From: Pseudohaliea rubra DSM 19751 | Lineage (GTDB): Bacteria; Pseudomonadota; Gammaproteobacteria; Pseudomonadales; Halieaceae | Assembly (NCBI RefSeq): GCF_000764025.1 | Contig: NZ_KN234751.1 | Location: forward strand, 38,462-102,461 | Reading direction: 5' to 3' | Length of the DNA: 64,000 bases | Part shown: positions 50,531-59,281 of the stretch, piece by piece | Layout: every line of letters begins with the position of its first letter | Position numbering within the stretch: position 1 is the stretch's first letter | Notes under the pieces: model-generated | Told to the model about the DNA's origin: nothing | What the model saw: only the letters and a program-made list of their open reading frames with translations | Databases searched by the model: none | Made by a program: the position numbers and the translations under genes

Positions 50531-51472
50531 ATGCTGAACCTGAGCGACGGCGTCAAGAAGGCGCTGATCATTGCCCCCACGGAATTGCTGCCCGCCGGCG
50601 CGCGGGTCGCTCTACGGCGGAAGTACCTCGCGCAGCTGGAGCTCTCCAAGGCCCACCGGGCCAACTTTCTGATCATCGGACACCCGAAAAGCGGCAACAC
50701 CTGGCTCAAGGCGATGATCAGCCGGCTGTACCAGCTGCGCTATAACCTGCCGGAATCAAAGCTCATCAACACCGACGAGTTTGCCCGCAAGATCCCGGAG
50801 ATCCCGCGGCTGGCCGCCACCAACGGCTGCTACAGCTACGAGGGCGAGGTGGGCAGGTTGCTTGCCGAAGGCGCACCGGACAACCCGCTGCGGCACAAGC
50901 CTGTGGTTTTCCTTGCCCGCCATCCGATCGACATCGCCGTGTCCTGGTACCACCAGTTCACCAAGCGCCAGTCCCGGGCCAAGCAGGAACTCATCAACGC
51001 CAGTATCGACCATCCCATCGACCGCCGCAGCGTCGAACTCTGGGACTTCGTGCGTCACTCGGACATCGGCCTTGAATTCCTTATCGACTACGAGAACGGC
51101 TGGGCCCGCAACGTGCGCGCGCTGCCGCAGGGCCTCCTGATACGCTACGAAGACCTGCGCGCCGAACCCGTGGAAACCCTCGGCCGGGTCCTCGCCCACG
51201 TCGGTGAGATCTTCAGTGATGAGGAAATCCGCGAAGCGGTGGACTGGGGTTCCTTCGACAATCTGCGCAAGCTGGAGACCAGCGGCACCTTCAGCCAGGG
51301 CGGCATGAAGCTGGTGAATGCCGGTGACCCGACGACCTACAAGGTCCGGCGCGGCAAGGTCGGCGGCTATCGCGAGGACTTTCCCCCCGGGCAGGTCGCA
51401 GAGCTCGAGGCCCTCCTCGACGCCCGCAGCGATCCCGCGCTCGGCTACGGCAGCGCCGCCGGCCAGGGCTGA
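50531..51472 (+). CDS. P-loop sulfotransferase, copy 1
   Basis: A 313-residue protein of the PAPS-dependent sulfotransferase family. The 5'-phosphosulfate loop is IGHPKSGNTWLKAMISRLY (~residues 47-65), the 3'-phosphate site ARHPIDIAVSWYHQF, a conserved LIRYEDLRAEPVE, and the C-terminal RRGKVGGYREDF block. No signal peptide. It precedes an ELM1-family gene by three bases, so the two are coupled. Acceptors in this family range from steroids and carbohydrates to lipids; nearby lipid genes favour a sulfated lipid or glycan. Confidence 0.9.
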   Translation: MLNLSDGVKKALIIAPTELLPAGARVALRRKYLAQLELSKAHRANFLIIGHPKSGNTWLKAMISRLYQLRYNLPESKLINTDEFARKIPEIPRLAATNGCYSYEGEVGRLLAEGAPDNPLRHKPVVFLARHPIDIAVSWYHQFTKRQSRAKQELINASIDHPIDRRSVELWDFVRHSDIGLEFLIDYENGWARNVRALPQGLLIRYEDLRAEPVETLGRVLAHVGEIFSDEEIREAVDWGSFDNLRKLETSGTFSQGGMKLVNAGDPTTYKVRRGKVGGYREDFPPGQVAELEALLDARSDPALGYGSAAGQG

Positions 51473-51475
51473 GCC

Positions 51476-52597
51476 ATGGCGCCGCGCACCTGGGTCATCC
51501 TCGGCGACAAACGGGGTGACAACGGCCAGGTGGAAACAATCGTCGATGCCCTCGGCTGGCCGGTAGAGCACCGCTTCGTGCAGCCGCTGCCGCAGTGGGT
51601 CTACGGCAAGCCCCGCTACCGGCCCACCCTGGACCACCTCGACCTTTCGCGCTCCGATGCTCTCGCAGCGCCCTGGCCGGAGCTTATTCTTACGGTGGGC
51701 CGTCGCCCCTCCATGGCCGCGCTCTGGGTCAAGGCGCAGAGCGGCGGTCGCACGAAGATCGCCCTGGTCGGCAAGCCTTCGGGCCTCCTCGAGGACTTCG
51801 ACCTGGTGATCGCCAGCGGCGAGAACCAGATGCCGCCGCTGCCCAACGTGCTGGTCACGGCCCTGCCGTTCATGCAGGTGGCTGAAGACGCGGTCCGCGA
51901 GGCGGCCGTGGCCTGGGCGCCGCGCTTTGCCGACCTGCCGCGGCCGCTGGTCGCGTTCCTGGTTGGCGGCGAGACCAACCCCTTCGTCATGGACGAGCGC
52001 GTCGCCCACGGCCTGGTCGCTGAGGCGAAGCGCGTGGTCGCCGACGGCGGCACCCCCTGGATCACGACCAGCCGGCGCACGACCGCCGACGTGGTCGCGG
52101 TCCTCGAGCGCGACCTGCCCCCGCAGGCCCGCCTGTTCACGTGGTCCGCCGAGGCCCCCCCGGCCGACAACCCCTACCGCGCACTCCTCGGCAGCGCCGA
52201 TGCCTTCGTGGTCACCGGCGACAGTATCTCGATGCAGGTGGAGGTCGCCCGGCTGCGCAGGCCCCTGGCCATCTTCCCGCTCCCCGCAGGCCGCTTCGGC
52301 GCCCCGGATCTCTGGCGCCGCGGTTTCGCCAGCTGGCTCAACAATCCCCGCTGCACCACCCCCGCCGACCGCTGGCGCCAGCGCCTGGCCCGGGCGATCT
52401 ACCGGGTCGACTATTTCAAGCTCTTCTCCTCCACGCGGGATTTCCAGGCGTTCCACCGCTTGTTGATCGACCATGGGCTGGCGGTGTGGGCCGGCCAGCC
52501 ACTGGTGGAGCCTGCCGGCGAGTTGCCGGATGACCTCTCGGTGGCGGTAGCGCGGGTTCGGGCGTTGTTTCCAGAGGGTTCTTCTGCGGCTTCGTAG
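51476..52597 (+). CDS. ELM1-family GT-B-like protein, copy 2
   Basis: A 373-residue protein with the ELM1-family pattern: TWVILGDKRGDNGQV at the start (a nucleotide-sugar-site-like GDNxQ motif), PWPELILTVGRRPSM, IALVGKPSG, FLVGGETNPF and ADAFVVTGDSISMQVE. It differs from copy 1 in lacking the TTPQY motif, which reads ASGENQMP here. It directly follows a sulfotransferase gene on the same transcript, repeating the association of this family with sulfotransferases seen across the locus. Exact activity unknown. Confidence 0.77.
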   Translation: MAPRTWVILGDKRGDNGQVETIVDALGWPVEHRFVQPLPQWVYGKPRYRPTLDHLDLSRSDALAAPWPELILTVGRRPSMAALWVKAQSGGRTKIALVGKPSGLLEDFDLVIASGENQMPPLPNVLVTALPFMQVAEDAVREAAVAWAPRFADLPRPLVAFLVGGETNPFVMDERVAHGLVAEAKRVVADGGTPWITTSRRTTADVVAVLERDLPPQARLFTWSAEAPPADNPYRALLGSADAFVVTGDSISMQVEVARLRRPLAIFPLPAGRFGAPDLWRRGFASWLNNPRCTTPADRWRQRLARAIYRVDYFKLFSSTRDFQAFHRLLIDHGLAVWAGQPLVEPAGELPDDLSVAVARVRALFPEGSSAAS

Positions 52598-52621
52598 GCG
52601 GGTGCGGGTGGCGCCTGCGAT

Positions 52622-52717
52622 CCGGGGGAGGCTCTCCCGGACACGCTACAAGCACATCCATGTGCGCTCGACGTCGGCCATCCATGGCCGCCGACGGTCC
52701 GGGAGGGCCTCCCCCGG
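52622..52717 (+). repeat. Branched hairpin element, copy 1
   Basis: Outer arms 52622-52641 and 52698-52717 (19 of 20 pair) enclose a 62-nt core (52639-52700) conserved in four copies in this window. The core holds two internal stem-loops, GCACAT-CC-ATGTGC and a GGCC-centred one (GGCCATCCATGGCC). It begins 25 bp after the ELM1 copy 2 stop and reads in the sense of that gene. It may be a 3' end/termination structure or a mobile hairpin repeat. Confidence 0.88.
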
Positions 52718-52855
52718 CCCGCCGGCTTCATTTCGACCGCTACAACACCAACTTACCTCCGTGGAAAGGGTGCTGCCCCTGGCTTTAGTCAAGTCCCAAC
52801 GACTCGGGCCCACTTGCGTAGCTACGATCACCTAAGTCTGTCGTTAAGCCGACGG

Positions 52856-52951
52856 CGCCGGGAAACCCTGGCGGAACGTCGCGGGCCATGGATGGCCCGC
52901 GTCGAGCGCACATGGATGTGCTTGTAGCGGTTCCGCCAGGGTTTCCCGGCG
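52856..52951 (-). repeat. Branched hairpin element, copy 2 (opposite strand)
   Basis: Perfect 21-bp outer arms (52856-52876 and 52931-52951), sequence unrelated to copy 1 arms, enclosing the conserved 62-nt core (52873-52934) in reverse orientation. It points in the sense of the downstream minus-strand oxygenase gene, whose 3' end is 107 bp away. The GGCC stem carries the paired change GCGGGCC/GGCCCGC relative to copy 1. Confidence 0.88.
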
Positions 52952-53058
52952 GTGGCGGCGCCACCACCGCCAAATCAGAACCTCCAAGCCTCCATCGTCA
53001 ACGCAGAACTGCCAAGCCACGACGTCAACTGAAGCGCAGGGCCGTTGTAGCGAGAGAC

Positions 53059-53694
53059 CTACCGCACCCCCAGGACGTTCTTGGCGAAGTGGGTGCCGGC
53101 GCGGGCCATGCGCTGCGTGGCGATGGCGAGAGGGCTTCGGTCGAGGTAGTTGAGCTGGAGCATGCGGCGTTCGCCGACGAAGCGGGTGTGGCCGTGCCAG
53201 GAGTGGGGCGTGCGCTTGAAGGCCAGGAGCGTGCCGCCAAGGGGCGGCACCTCGGCGGCGTAGTCTTCGATATCGCCCTTGCCGCGCAGCATGCGCAGCT
53301 GGCCGTCCGTGCTGTCCCAGTGCTCGTTGAAATACACCAGCACCGTAATGATCTTGCTCTTGTGATCCGTATGGATATTGCCATCGGTGCGCTCACAGAA
53401 CTTGCGCACCGTGATCGTGGATGGCAGGCCGGCGAGGGCCATGGTGAAGCGCTCGCCGAGGACGCGGGCGAAGGCTTCACTTTCGAGATCTTCGACCAAG
53501 CGGGCGAAAGCCGGTCCGTAGCTGAGGTCCTCGAGGGCGTGGTTCGCTGCGGAATCGATGACCGGATAGTCTGCGTTTACTGCCGCGAGACCTTCCGGTG
53601 ACAGAAAGCCCGGGGCCACAAGAAACGGGAACGGGTCTGTCGACAGGGGCGCGGCGCGCAGCGCTTCAAGGTTGGCGTAATTCATGGGCTGCAT
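53059..53694 (-). CDS. 2-oxoglutarate/Fe(II)-dependent oxygenase, prolyl-hydroxylase-like
   Basis: A 211-residue protein with a double-stranded beta-helix fold. The iron triad is visible as GNIHTDHKSK (His108, Asp110) and SWHGHTRF (distal His), and RFVGERRML supplies the Arg for 2-oxoglutarate. ITVLVYFNEHW matches the central strand of the family. I choose the ATG of MQPMNYAN, preceded by GGGAG; a second ATG three codons later is possible. It is divergent from the sulfotransferase at 53.8 kb. It could hydroxylate a protein, amino acid, sugar or lipid; the locus favours lipid/glycan decoration. Confidence 0.85.
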   Translation of the reverse strand: MQPMNYANLEALRAAPLSTDPFPFLVAPGFLSPEGLAAVNADYPVIDSAANHALEDLSYGPAFARLVEDLESEAFARVLGERFTMALAGLPSTITVRKFCERTDGNIHTDHKSKIITVLVYFNEHWDSTDGQLRMLRGKGDIEDYAAEVPPLGGTLLAFKRTPHSWHGHTRFVGERRMLQLNYLDRSPLAIATQRMARAGTHFAKNVLGVR

Positions 53695-53832
53695 GATACT
53701 CCCTGGCGCCGCCCGGCGGCAGGGTCGGGTTGCCCGGAGGAAACGTGAAAAATGCCGCCCGGCTGCGGCGGGGCGGCTAATCGGGTATGATCGCGATCCT
53801 CTTACCAACCGCATTCCGAAGGCCCGCACCGC

Positions 53833-54756
53833 ATGGCCGACAAGGCTCGCGTCGCCGCACGCTTCGTCATACTCTCGCTGCTACGCTGGCTGCCCGCCGC
53901 CCGGCGCAAGGCCCTGGAGCGCTGGCTGCGCGGCCGCGAGGAGTACAAGAAGCTCCAGCGCGCCGACTGGGTGCTCATGAGCTGGGGCAAAAGCGGCCGC
54001 ACCTGGCTGCGGGTCATGCTGTCCCGGGCCTACACGCAGCTGGGCAACCTGCCGGCGAGCGAACTCCTCGACTTCGACAATCTCAAAGCGCAGCACCGGC
54101 AGCTGCCGGCGGTCTTCTTCACCCACAATAACTACCTGCGCGACTACACGGGCAACTGGCAGAGCAAGGCGCATTTTGCCGGCCGGCGCATGGTGCTGCT
54201 GGTGCGCGATCCGCGGGACGTCGCGGTATCGCAGTTCTTCCAATGGCAGTACCGCATGCGCCCGCGCAAGAAGTTCATCAACGACTACCCGGCCGACGGC
54301 AGTGACGTCGACGTCTGGCAGTTTGTGCAGGACCCGGCGGTGGGTGTGCCGCGCATCGTCGACTACTTCAACGACTGGGCTGCTTCCCGGGATCAGCTCG
54401 ATGACCTGCTGGTGGTGCGCTACGAGGACATGCGTGCCGACCCCGGTGCGGTGCTCAAGCGCATTCTCGACTTCACCGGCACCGCCGTGAGTGAGGCGCA
54501 GGTGGCCGAGGCGGTGCAGTTCGCCGCCTACGACAACATGAAGAAGATGGAGCAGGAGCAGTACTTCAAGGGCTCCGGCGCCCGGGTGAAGCCCGGCGAC
54601 AAGGATAACCCGGCCTCCTTCAAGGTACGCAAGGCCAAGGTCGGCGGCTATCGGGAGCACTTCGACGACGCACAGTGCGCGGTGCTCGACGCCATGGTGG
54701 CGAAGCTCGACCCGCAGTTTGGCTACGGGCAAGTGCCGGAGCAGGCGCCGGCATGA
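53833..54756 (+). CDS. P-loop sulfotransferase, copy 2
   Basis: A 307-residue protein of the PAPS-dependent family. It has the 5'-phosphosulfate loop MSWGKSGRTWLRVMLSRAY, the 3'-phosphate site VRDPRDVAVSQFFQW, VVRYEDMRADPGAVL and the C-terminal VRKAKVGGYREHF block. It closely resembles the next gene and is more distant from copy 1. A basic, helical N-terminal stretch (VAARFVILSLLRWLPAARRK) could sit at the membrane surface. The next gene overlaps by 4 nt (ATGA). Tandem duplication is likely. Confidence 0.9.
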   Translation: MADKARVAARFVILSLLRWLPAARRKALERWLRGREEYKKLQRADWVLMSWGKSGRTWLRVMLSRAYTQLGNLPASELLDFDNLKAQHRQLPAVFFTHNNYLRDYTGNWQSKAHFAGRRMVLLVRDPRDVAVSQFFQWQYRMRPRKKFINDYPADGSDVDVWQFVQDPAVGVPRIVDYFNDWAASRDQLDDLLVVRYEDMRADPGAVLKRILDFTGTAVSEAQVAEAVQFAAYDNMKKMEQEQYFKGSGARVKPGDKDNPASFKVRKAKVGGYREHFDDAQCAVLDAMVAKLDPQFGYGQVPEQAPA

Positions 54757-55691
54757 AGTACGCCCTGCAGCAGCTGCGCCACGCGGCCAACACGCTGCGC
54801 AAAAAGGCGGCACGGCGCCTCCTCAACTGGCGCAACCGCAACCGGCCGCAGGCCGAGCTGATCGCCGAGGAGCGACGGCTGCGTGGCCGGGAGCAGCTCG
54901 CCCGCCTGCGCGAGGCGGATATCGTCATCGTCTCCTTCGGCAAGAGCGGCCGCACCTGGCTCAGGGTGATGCTGTCGCAGCTCTTCCGGATCCGCCACGA
55001 CCTGCCCGAAAACGCACTTCTCGGCTTCGACAACTTCCACTCCATGAACGCGGCCGTGCCAAAGATCTTCTTTACCCACGACAACTACATCAAGGACTAC
55101 ACGGGCGAGCCCGGCAGCAAGGCGCCGTTCTACGACAAGCCGGTGGTGCTCATGGCCCGGGACCCGCGTGACGTGGCGGTCTCGCAGTTCTTCCAGTGGA
55201 GGTTCCGCCTGAAGCCGAACAAGGTCGTCCTCAACAACTACCCTTCGCGCGATGACGACATCAGCGTCTACGATTTCGTCACCGGCGATAACGACGGCGG
55301 CAGCCTGCGCGCGGTGGTCGACTACCTGAACACCTGGGCCGCCGAGCGCGAGCACATCCAGCGTTTTCACCTCCTGCGCTACGAGGATCTGCGCGTGGAC
55401 CCGCAGGGCGAGCTGGCAAAGCTCGTCGCCTTCATGGGCGTGGAAGCCACCCCCGAGGAACAGGCGTCGGCCATCGAGCATGCGTCCTTCGAGAACATGA
55501 AGAAGATGGAAAGCTCGGACACCTTCCGCTTCGCCGGCCGCATGCGCGCCCGCGACAAGGACAACCCGGATTCCTACAAGGTCCGCCGCGCCAAGGTCGG
55601 CGGCTATCGAGACTACTTCAGCGACGAGGAAGCCGAGGCCATCGATCGGCAGCTGGCCGAGTCTCTGGATCCGCTGTACGGGTATCATTGA
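54753..55691 (+). CDS. P-loop sulfotransferase, copy 3
   Basis: A 312-residue tandem paralogue of the preceding gene: VSFGKSGRTWLRVMLSQLF, ARDPRDVAVSQFFQWRF, LLRYEDLRVDPQGEL and VRRAKVGGYRDYF. A basic amphipathic N-terminus (LRKKAARRLLNWRNRNR) precedes the domain. I take the ATG overlapping the upstream stop rather than a start further upstream that lies inside the previous gene. Two near-identical enzymes suggest two sulfation positions or acceptors on one product. It is followed by another pair of branched hairpins. Confidence 0.9.
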   Translation: MKYALQQLRHAANTLRKKAARRLLNWRNRNRPQAELIAEERRLRGREQLARLREADIVIVSFGKSGRTWLRVMLSQLFRIRHDLPENALLGFDNFHSMNAAVPKIFFTHDNYIKDYTGEPGSKAPFYDKPVVLMARDPRDVAVSQFFQWRFRLKPNKVVLNNYPSRDDDISVYDFVTGDNDGGSLRAVVDYLNTWAAEREHIQRFHLLRYEDLRVDPQGELAKLVAFMGVEATPEEQASAIEHASFENMKKMESSDTFRFAGRMRARDKDNPDSYKVRRAKVGGYRDYFSDEEAEAIDRQLAESLDPLYGYH

Positions 55692-55771
55692 TCGGCGGGA
55701 TGTTCATTTGTCCCTGGACAGGGATGAATGCTTTACGCCGTAAGCTCCATGGGCATGGGTGGCGCCGAAGC

Positions 55772-55867
55772 TCCCGGAAGATTGACCGGGACACGCTACA
55801 AGCACATCCATGTGCGCTCGACGCCGGCCGTCCCTGGCCGGCGACGGTCCCGGTCAATCTTCCGGGA
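55772..55867 (+). repeat. Branched hairpin element, copy 3
   Basis: Perfect 21-bp arms (55772-55792 and 55847-55867), extended by a few more pairs (CGAAG/CTTCG) outside, around the conserved core (55789-55850). The GGCC stem shows the paired variant GCCGGCC/GGCCGGC, and its loop is GTCCCT rather than ATCCAT. It reads in the sense of the sulfotransferase gene that ends about 80 bp upstream. Confidence 0.88.
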
Positions 55868-55992
55868 CCCTCGGCTTCGCTCCAACGCTAATGCGCTGTA
55901 GCTCACTGGTCCAGATAGTGAGGATCAGTCATGCCGCCTTATGAACTCTCAACGAGCAGTCCGGTCGGGCTGGCCGAAACGGTCGGAGCGAA

Positions 55993-56104
55993 GCCGTCGC
56001 GCCCGGAGGGCCGGTCGGGACCGTCGCGGGCCAGGGATGGCCCGCGTCGAGTGCACAGGGACGTGCTTGTAGCTTGTCCCGACCGGCGCTCTGGGCGCGA
56101 CGGC
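55993..56104 (-). repeat. Branched hairpin element, copy 4 (opposite strand)
   Basis: Arms 55993-56021 and 56076-56104 pair at 27 of 29 positions; the core (56018-56079) is in reverse orientation. The GCAC stem loop changes from ATCCAT to GTCCCT while remaining paired. It lies just past the 3' end of the minus-strand GT8-like gene and reads in its sense. Confidence 0.87.
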
Positions 56105-56133
56105 GCCACCACCGGTCGAAAACGGCCCTTGAT

Positions 56134-57021
56134 TCAGGCCCCCACCAGCTGCAGCGCATCCTCCCGCACATGCCCCTGCCGGATCTCGTCGCGCAGCTGG
56201 TCCTCCGTGATCACGCCGTCCTCCATGCACTCGCGCACCAGATCGAAGAAGAACCGCTCCTGCGCCGGGTCCGGGTGCTTCGCGTAGCGGCCGGCGAACT
56301 TGTAGTCGCCGAAGAGGACGCGGCGGGCGCGGCGCAGCCAGTGCCGGGGCGGGAACAGCTGGAACGTGTCCGCCGGCCGGTAGTCGATGGGCAGGCCCGT
56401 CTTCCAGGGCTGGGTCTTGCGCTTGGTGTTGTGCAGCAGCTTCGTGTGCTCGTCGAGGTGATCGAAGTCATTCCAGCCGCTTTCGAGGAGACCGATAGTG
56501 GCGGGGTTCTCGAGCTTCAGCGAGACCCAGTCCATGTAGTCGCGCTTTGCGGGGATGAACATCTCGTTGAACTCGCGCTCGAACTCCCAGTGCGTGAGCC
56601 TGGCACAGTCGAGGAGCATGACGCTCGAGGCCCAGGCGCCCTTGCGGGCCTTGGCGCCGGCCTTGGGGCGACAGACGATGGCCTTGTCGTCCATGTCGCG
56701 GTTCAGCAACTCGTTGATGTCGCCGACGGCGAAGATATCCGGGTCCATGACCACGGCACGGCCTTCGTAGTTCATGAGGCCGGGCGGTGCGAAGCGCAGT
56801 GGGGTGAAGGACTGCAGGTCGTCGTTGAGCCACGGGCGCTTGTCGCCGTCGCGCAGGTAAAGGTCGCCCTCGCGCTCAGCCATGCAAGGGAAGTCCTTCA
56901 CCTCGATGAAGCGTACGTCGAAGGCATCCGGGTTCGCAGAGCGCTTCTTCAGCGAGTGACGGCTGACGAGGGCGCCGAGCATCTGCTTGTGATTAGTGTG
57001 GATGAAAACGGTCGGTTTCAC
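56134..57021 (-). CDS. GT8-like glycosyltransferase, copy 1
   Basis: A 295-residue protein with a glycosyltransferase-A-like start (TVFIHTNHKQMLGALVSRHS), a metal-binding DxD in AVVMDPDIFAVGDINELL, NDDLQSFTPLRF and ASSVMLLDCARLTHWEFE, matching the family 8 pattern (galactosyl/glucosyl transfer). The C-terminal region KTQPWKTGLP..PADTFQLFPP is shared with its paralogue at 58.3-59.2 kb. It starts with GTG and diverges from an ELM1-family gene 105 bp away. The acceptor is unknown. Confidence 0.8.
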   Translation of the reverse strand: MKPTVFIHTNHKQMLGALVSRHSLKKRSANPDAFDVRFIEVKDFPCMAEREGDLYLRDGDKRPWLNDDLQSFTPLRFAPPGLMNYEGRAVVMDPDIFAVGDINELLNRDMDDKAIVCRPKAGAKARKGAWASSVMLLDCARLTHWEFEREFNEMFIPAKRDYMDWVSLKLENPATIGLLESGWNDFDHLDEHTKLLHNTKRKTQPWKTGLPIDYRPADTFQLFPPRHWLRRARRVLFGDYKFAGRYAKHPDPAQERFFFDLVRECMEDGVITEDQLRDEIRQGHVREDALQLVGA

Positions 57022-57126
57022 GGTGGCCTGCCCCGTTGCGGTCGCGATCGTGCTAGTTTACGCGCGCCAGCTGCGTACTTGAACGACGCCCGCTGGCAAT
57101 ATTCCTGACCCCGGCCCGGACGATTC

Positions 57127-58227
57127 ATGAACGACCTGCTGCAAACGCCGCCCCGGCGCGCCCCGCGCACCTGGTGCCTCCTTGGCCGCAAGGCCGGCGA
57201 CAACGCGCAGGTGATGGCGCTGGCCGGCGCCCTCGGCTGGCCCTGGGAGGAGCGCCATATCGTGGCGCACCCCTGGGAGCTGCTGCCGCACCTTGCCCTG
57301 GGTGTCACCCTGGCGGGGATCGACCGCGGCGCCTCGTCGAGGCTTGAGCCCCCCTGGCCGGAGCTGGTGTTGACGGCCGGCCGGCGCAACGAACCGGTGG
57401 CGCGCTGGCTTCGCCGCCAGAGCGGCGGCGCCACGCGGCTCGTGCACCTGGGCCGCCCCTGGGCGCCCCCCGGCAGCTGGGACCTGGTCGTTACCACGCC
57501 CCAGTATTTCCTGCCCGCTGCGCCGAATATCCGCCACAACACCCTGCCGCTCTGCGATCTCGGGGCCGAGGCCCTCGCAGCCGCCGGCGAGGCACTGGCG
57601 CCGCAGCTGGCGTCGCTGCCGCGGCCCTGGATTGCCGTCCTCGTGGGAGGCGACAGCGGAAAATACGTCTACACCGCTGCAAAGGGGCAGCGCCTCGGTG
57701 CTCTGGCAGAACGCCTCGCGGCGACGAATGAGGGATCACTACTGGTTATGGGCAGCCCGCGAACCCCGCCGGCGGCCCTCGACGCCCTCGCCGGCGAGCT
57801 TCGCAGGCCGGGGCTGGTTCACCACTGGGGCGAGGGGCAGAACCCCTATCGGGGTGCCCTCGCTCTGGCAGATGCGTTTGTGGTTTCCGGCGAATCCATG
57901 TCGATGCTGGCGGAGGCGCAGACCCGGGGGCGGCCGGTCTACATCTTCGACCCCGGCGACGGCGCAACGCCCTGGTGGCGCCTGCCCCACGGCTGGCGCT
58001 ACAAGCCCCTGAGTCATCGCCTTGCCATGCGCTTTGCTCCGCAGCGCATGCGCCGGGATATCGGCTGTATCCAGGCGGCGCTGGTGGCCTCGGGGGCAGC
58101 ACAGTGGCTGGACGAGGCGTCTGCTTCGGCGCCGCTTCCAGCCGCCGTTGCCGCCAATGACGGGGTCTGCGCCGCGGAGCTGGCTGCCTCGGCGGCGGCG
58201 GTGCGCGCCCTGTTTCAGGGGGGCTGA
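57127..58227 (+). CDS. ELM1-family GT-B-like protein, copy 3
   Basis: A 366-residue protein with the full pattern: RTWCLLGRKAGDNAQVMALA, PPWPELVLTAGRRNEPVARW, ATRLVHLGRPWAPP, LVVTTPQYFLP, WIAVLVGGDSGKYVY and ADAFVVSGESMSMLAEAQ. It shares the GDNAQV motif with copy 2 and the TTPQY motif with copy 1. It is flanked on both sides by the two paralogous GT8-like genes, one divergent and one convergent, suggesting they build one glycan. Function unproven. Confidence 0.77.
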   Translation: MNDLLQTPPRRAPRTWCLLGRKAGDNAQVMALAGALGWPWEERHIVAHPWELLPHLALGVTLAGIDRGASSRLEPPWPELVLTAGRRNEPVARWLRRQSGGATRLVHLGRPWAPPGSWDLVVTTPQYFLPAAPNIRHNTLPLCDLGAEALAAAGEALAPQLASLPRPWIAVLVGGDSGKYVYTAAKGQRLGALAERLAATNEGSLLVMGSPRTPPAALDALAGELRRPGLVHHWGEGQNPYRGALALADAFVVSGESMSMLAEAQTRGRPVYIFDPGDGATPWWRLPHGWRYKPLSHRLAMRFAPQRMRRDIGCIQAALVASGAAQWLDEASASAPLPAAVAANDGVCAAELAASAAAVRALFQGG

Positions 58228-58269
58228 ACGCGCGCCGCATGGCGCAAGCGGCGCTTCTGCTGCCGCGGC

Positions 58270-59214
58270 TCAGGCCGCCTGCGATAAGCCCGCCAAGGGG
58301 TGCGTGGGCGCCGGGGGCAGGTCCGGGGTGCGCGCGAGAACCTCGAAGGCGTCATGGCGCACGTGGTTCTTTGCCATTTCCTCGCGCAGGAAGTCTTCGC
58401 TGAGCTTGCCCTCGGCGAGACACTCCTTCAGCAGGCCGAAGAAGAACTGCTCCTGGTTCCGGTCCGGGTGCTGCTTGTAGTTGCCAAGGAAGGCGTATTC
58501 CCCGAACAGTTTGCGCCGGGCGCGAAGAATCCATGCTGCCGGCGGGAACAGACGGAAGCGCTCCGCGGGGCGCCAGTCCGTCGGCAGGCCTGTCTTCCAG
58601 GGCTGCGTGCGGCGGCGGGTGGTGTGCAGCATTTTTGTCCCGGTCGTGAACTTGTCGAAGTCGTTCCACTCGGCCTCGAAGAAATCAATGCTGTCCCGGG
58701 GCTCATCCTTCAGGCAGATCCAGGGCTGGTAGTCCTGCTCGAAGGTGAACATCTTTCGGAAGGTGCTCTCCGGGTCCCAGTGCGTCAGCTTCGCGCAGTC
58801 CAGCAGCATCACGCTCGAGGCCATGCACTTGTCGACGAGGCCCTTCGGGCCTGAGCGCATGCGGCACATGATCGCCTTGCCGTGCATGTCGCGGGAGAGG
58901 AGCTCCCAGATGTCGGCGGCGGCGAAGATGTCCGGGTCAATGACCACGGCGCGGCCCTCATAGCCCATGAGCTTCGGCGGCAGGAAGCGGGTGGGGGTGA
59001 AAGACTGCAGGTCGTCGTTGAGCCAGACCCGGTGCACGCCGTCGCGCAGGTATTCCCTGCCTTCGTGCTCGGCAAAGAAGGGGTAGTCGCCCAGGTCCAT
59101 GATGGTGACATCGAACTTGTCGTTATTCGATGAATAGCGGCGCAGCGCATGCTCGGCGACGATGGCGCCGGTGAGCTGCTTGTGGTTGGTCTGGATGAAG
59201 ACGCCGGCTTTCAT
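58270..59214 (-). CDS. GT8-like glycosyltransferase, copy 2
   Basis: A 314-residue paralogue of the gene at 56.1-57.0 kb, sharing GVFIQTNHKQLTGAIVAEHA, NDDLQSFTPTRFLPPKLMGY, the metal motif AVVIDPDIFAAADIWELL, SSVMLLDCAKLTHWD and TQPWKTGLPTDWRPAERFRL. All putative catalytic positions are kept. The C-terminus is longer and Pro-rich. It lies 67 bp downstream of the O-antigen-ligase-like gene on the same strand and may belong to that operon. Confidence 0.8.
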   Translation of the reverse strand: MKAGVFIQTNHKQLTGAIVAEHALRRYSSNNDKFDVTIMDLGDYPFFAEHEGREYLRDGVHRVWLNDDLQSFTPTRFLPPKLMGYEGRAVVIDPDIFAAADIWELLSRDMHGKAIMCRMRSGPKGLVDKCMASSVMLLDCAKLTHWDPESTFRKMFTFEQDYQPWICLKDEPRDSIDFFEAEWNDFDKFTTGTKMLHTTRRRTQPWKTGLPTDWRPAERFRLFPPAAWILRARRKLFGEYAFLGNYKQHPDRNQEQFFFGLLKECLAEGKLSEDFLREEMAKNHVRHDAFEVLARTPDLPPAPTHPLAGLSQAA

Positions 59215-59281
59215 GAGGACTCCGGGGTAGCTGTCTGGCGGCGAGCATAAAGCAAGGCGCAGCCGTTTTCTATGTGGGAGG

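Noticed and set aside
52598..56133. Reading the branched hairpins as CRISPR repeats or an insertion sequence
   Set aside because: They occur as inverted pairs between convergent genes with no regular spacers, no cas genes and no transposase.
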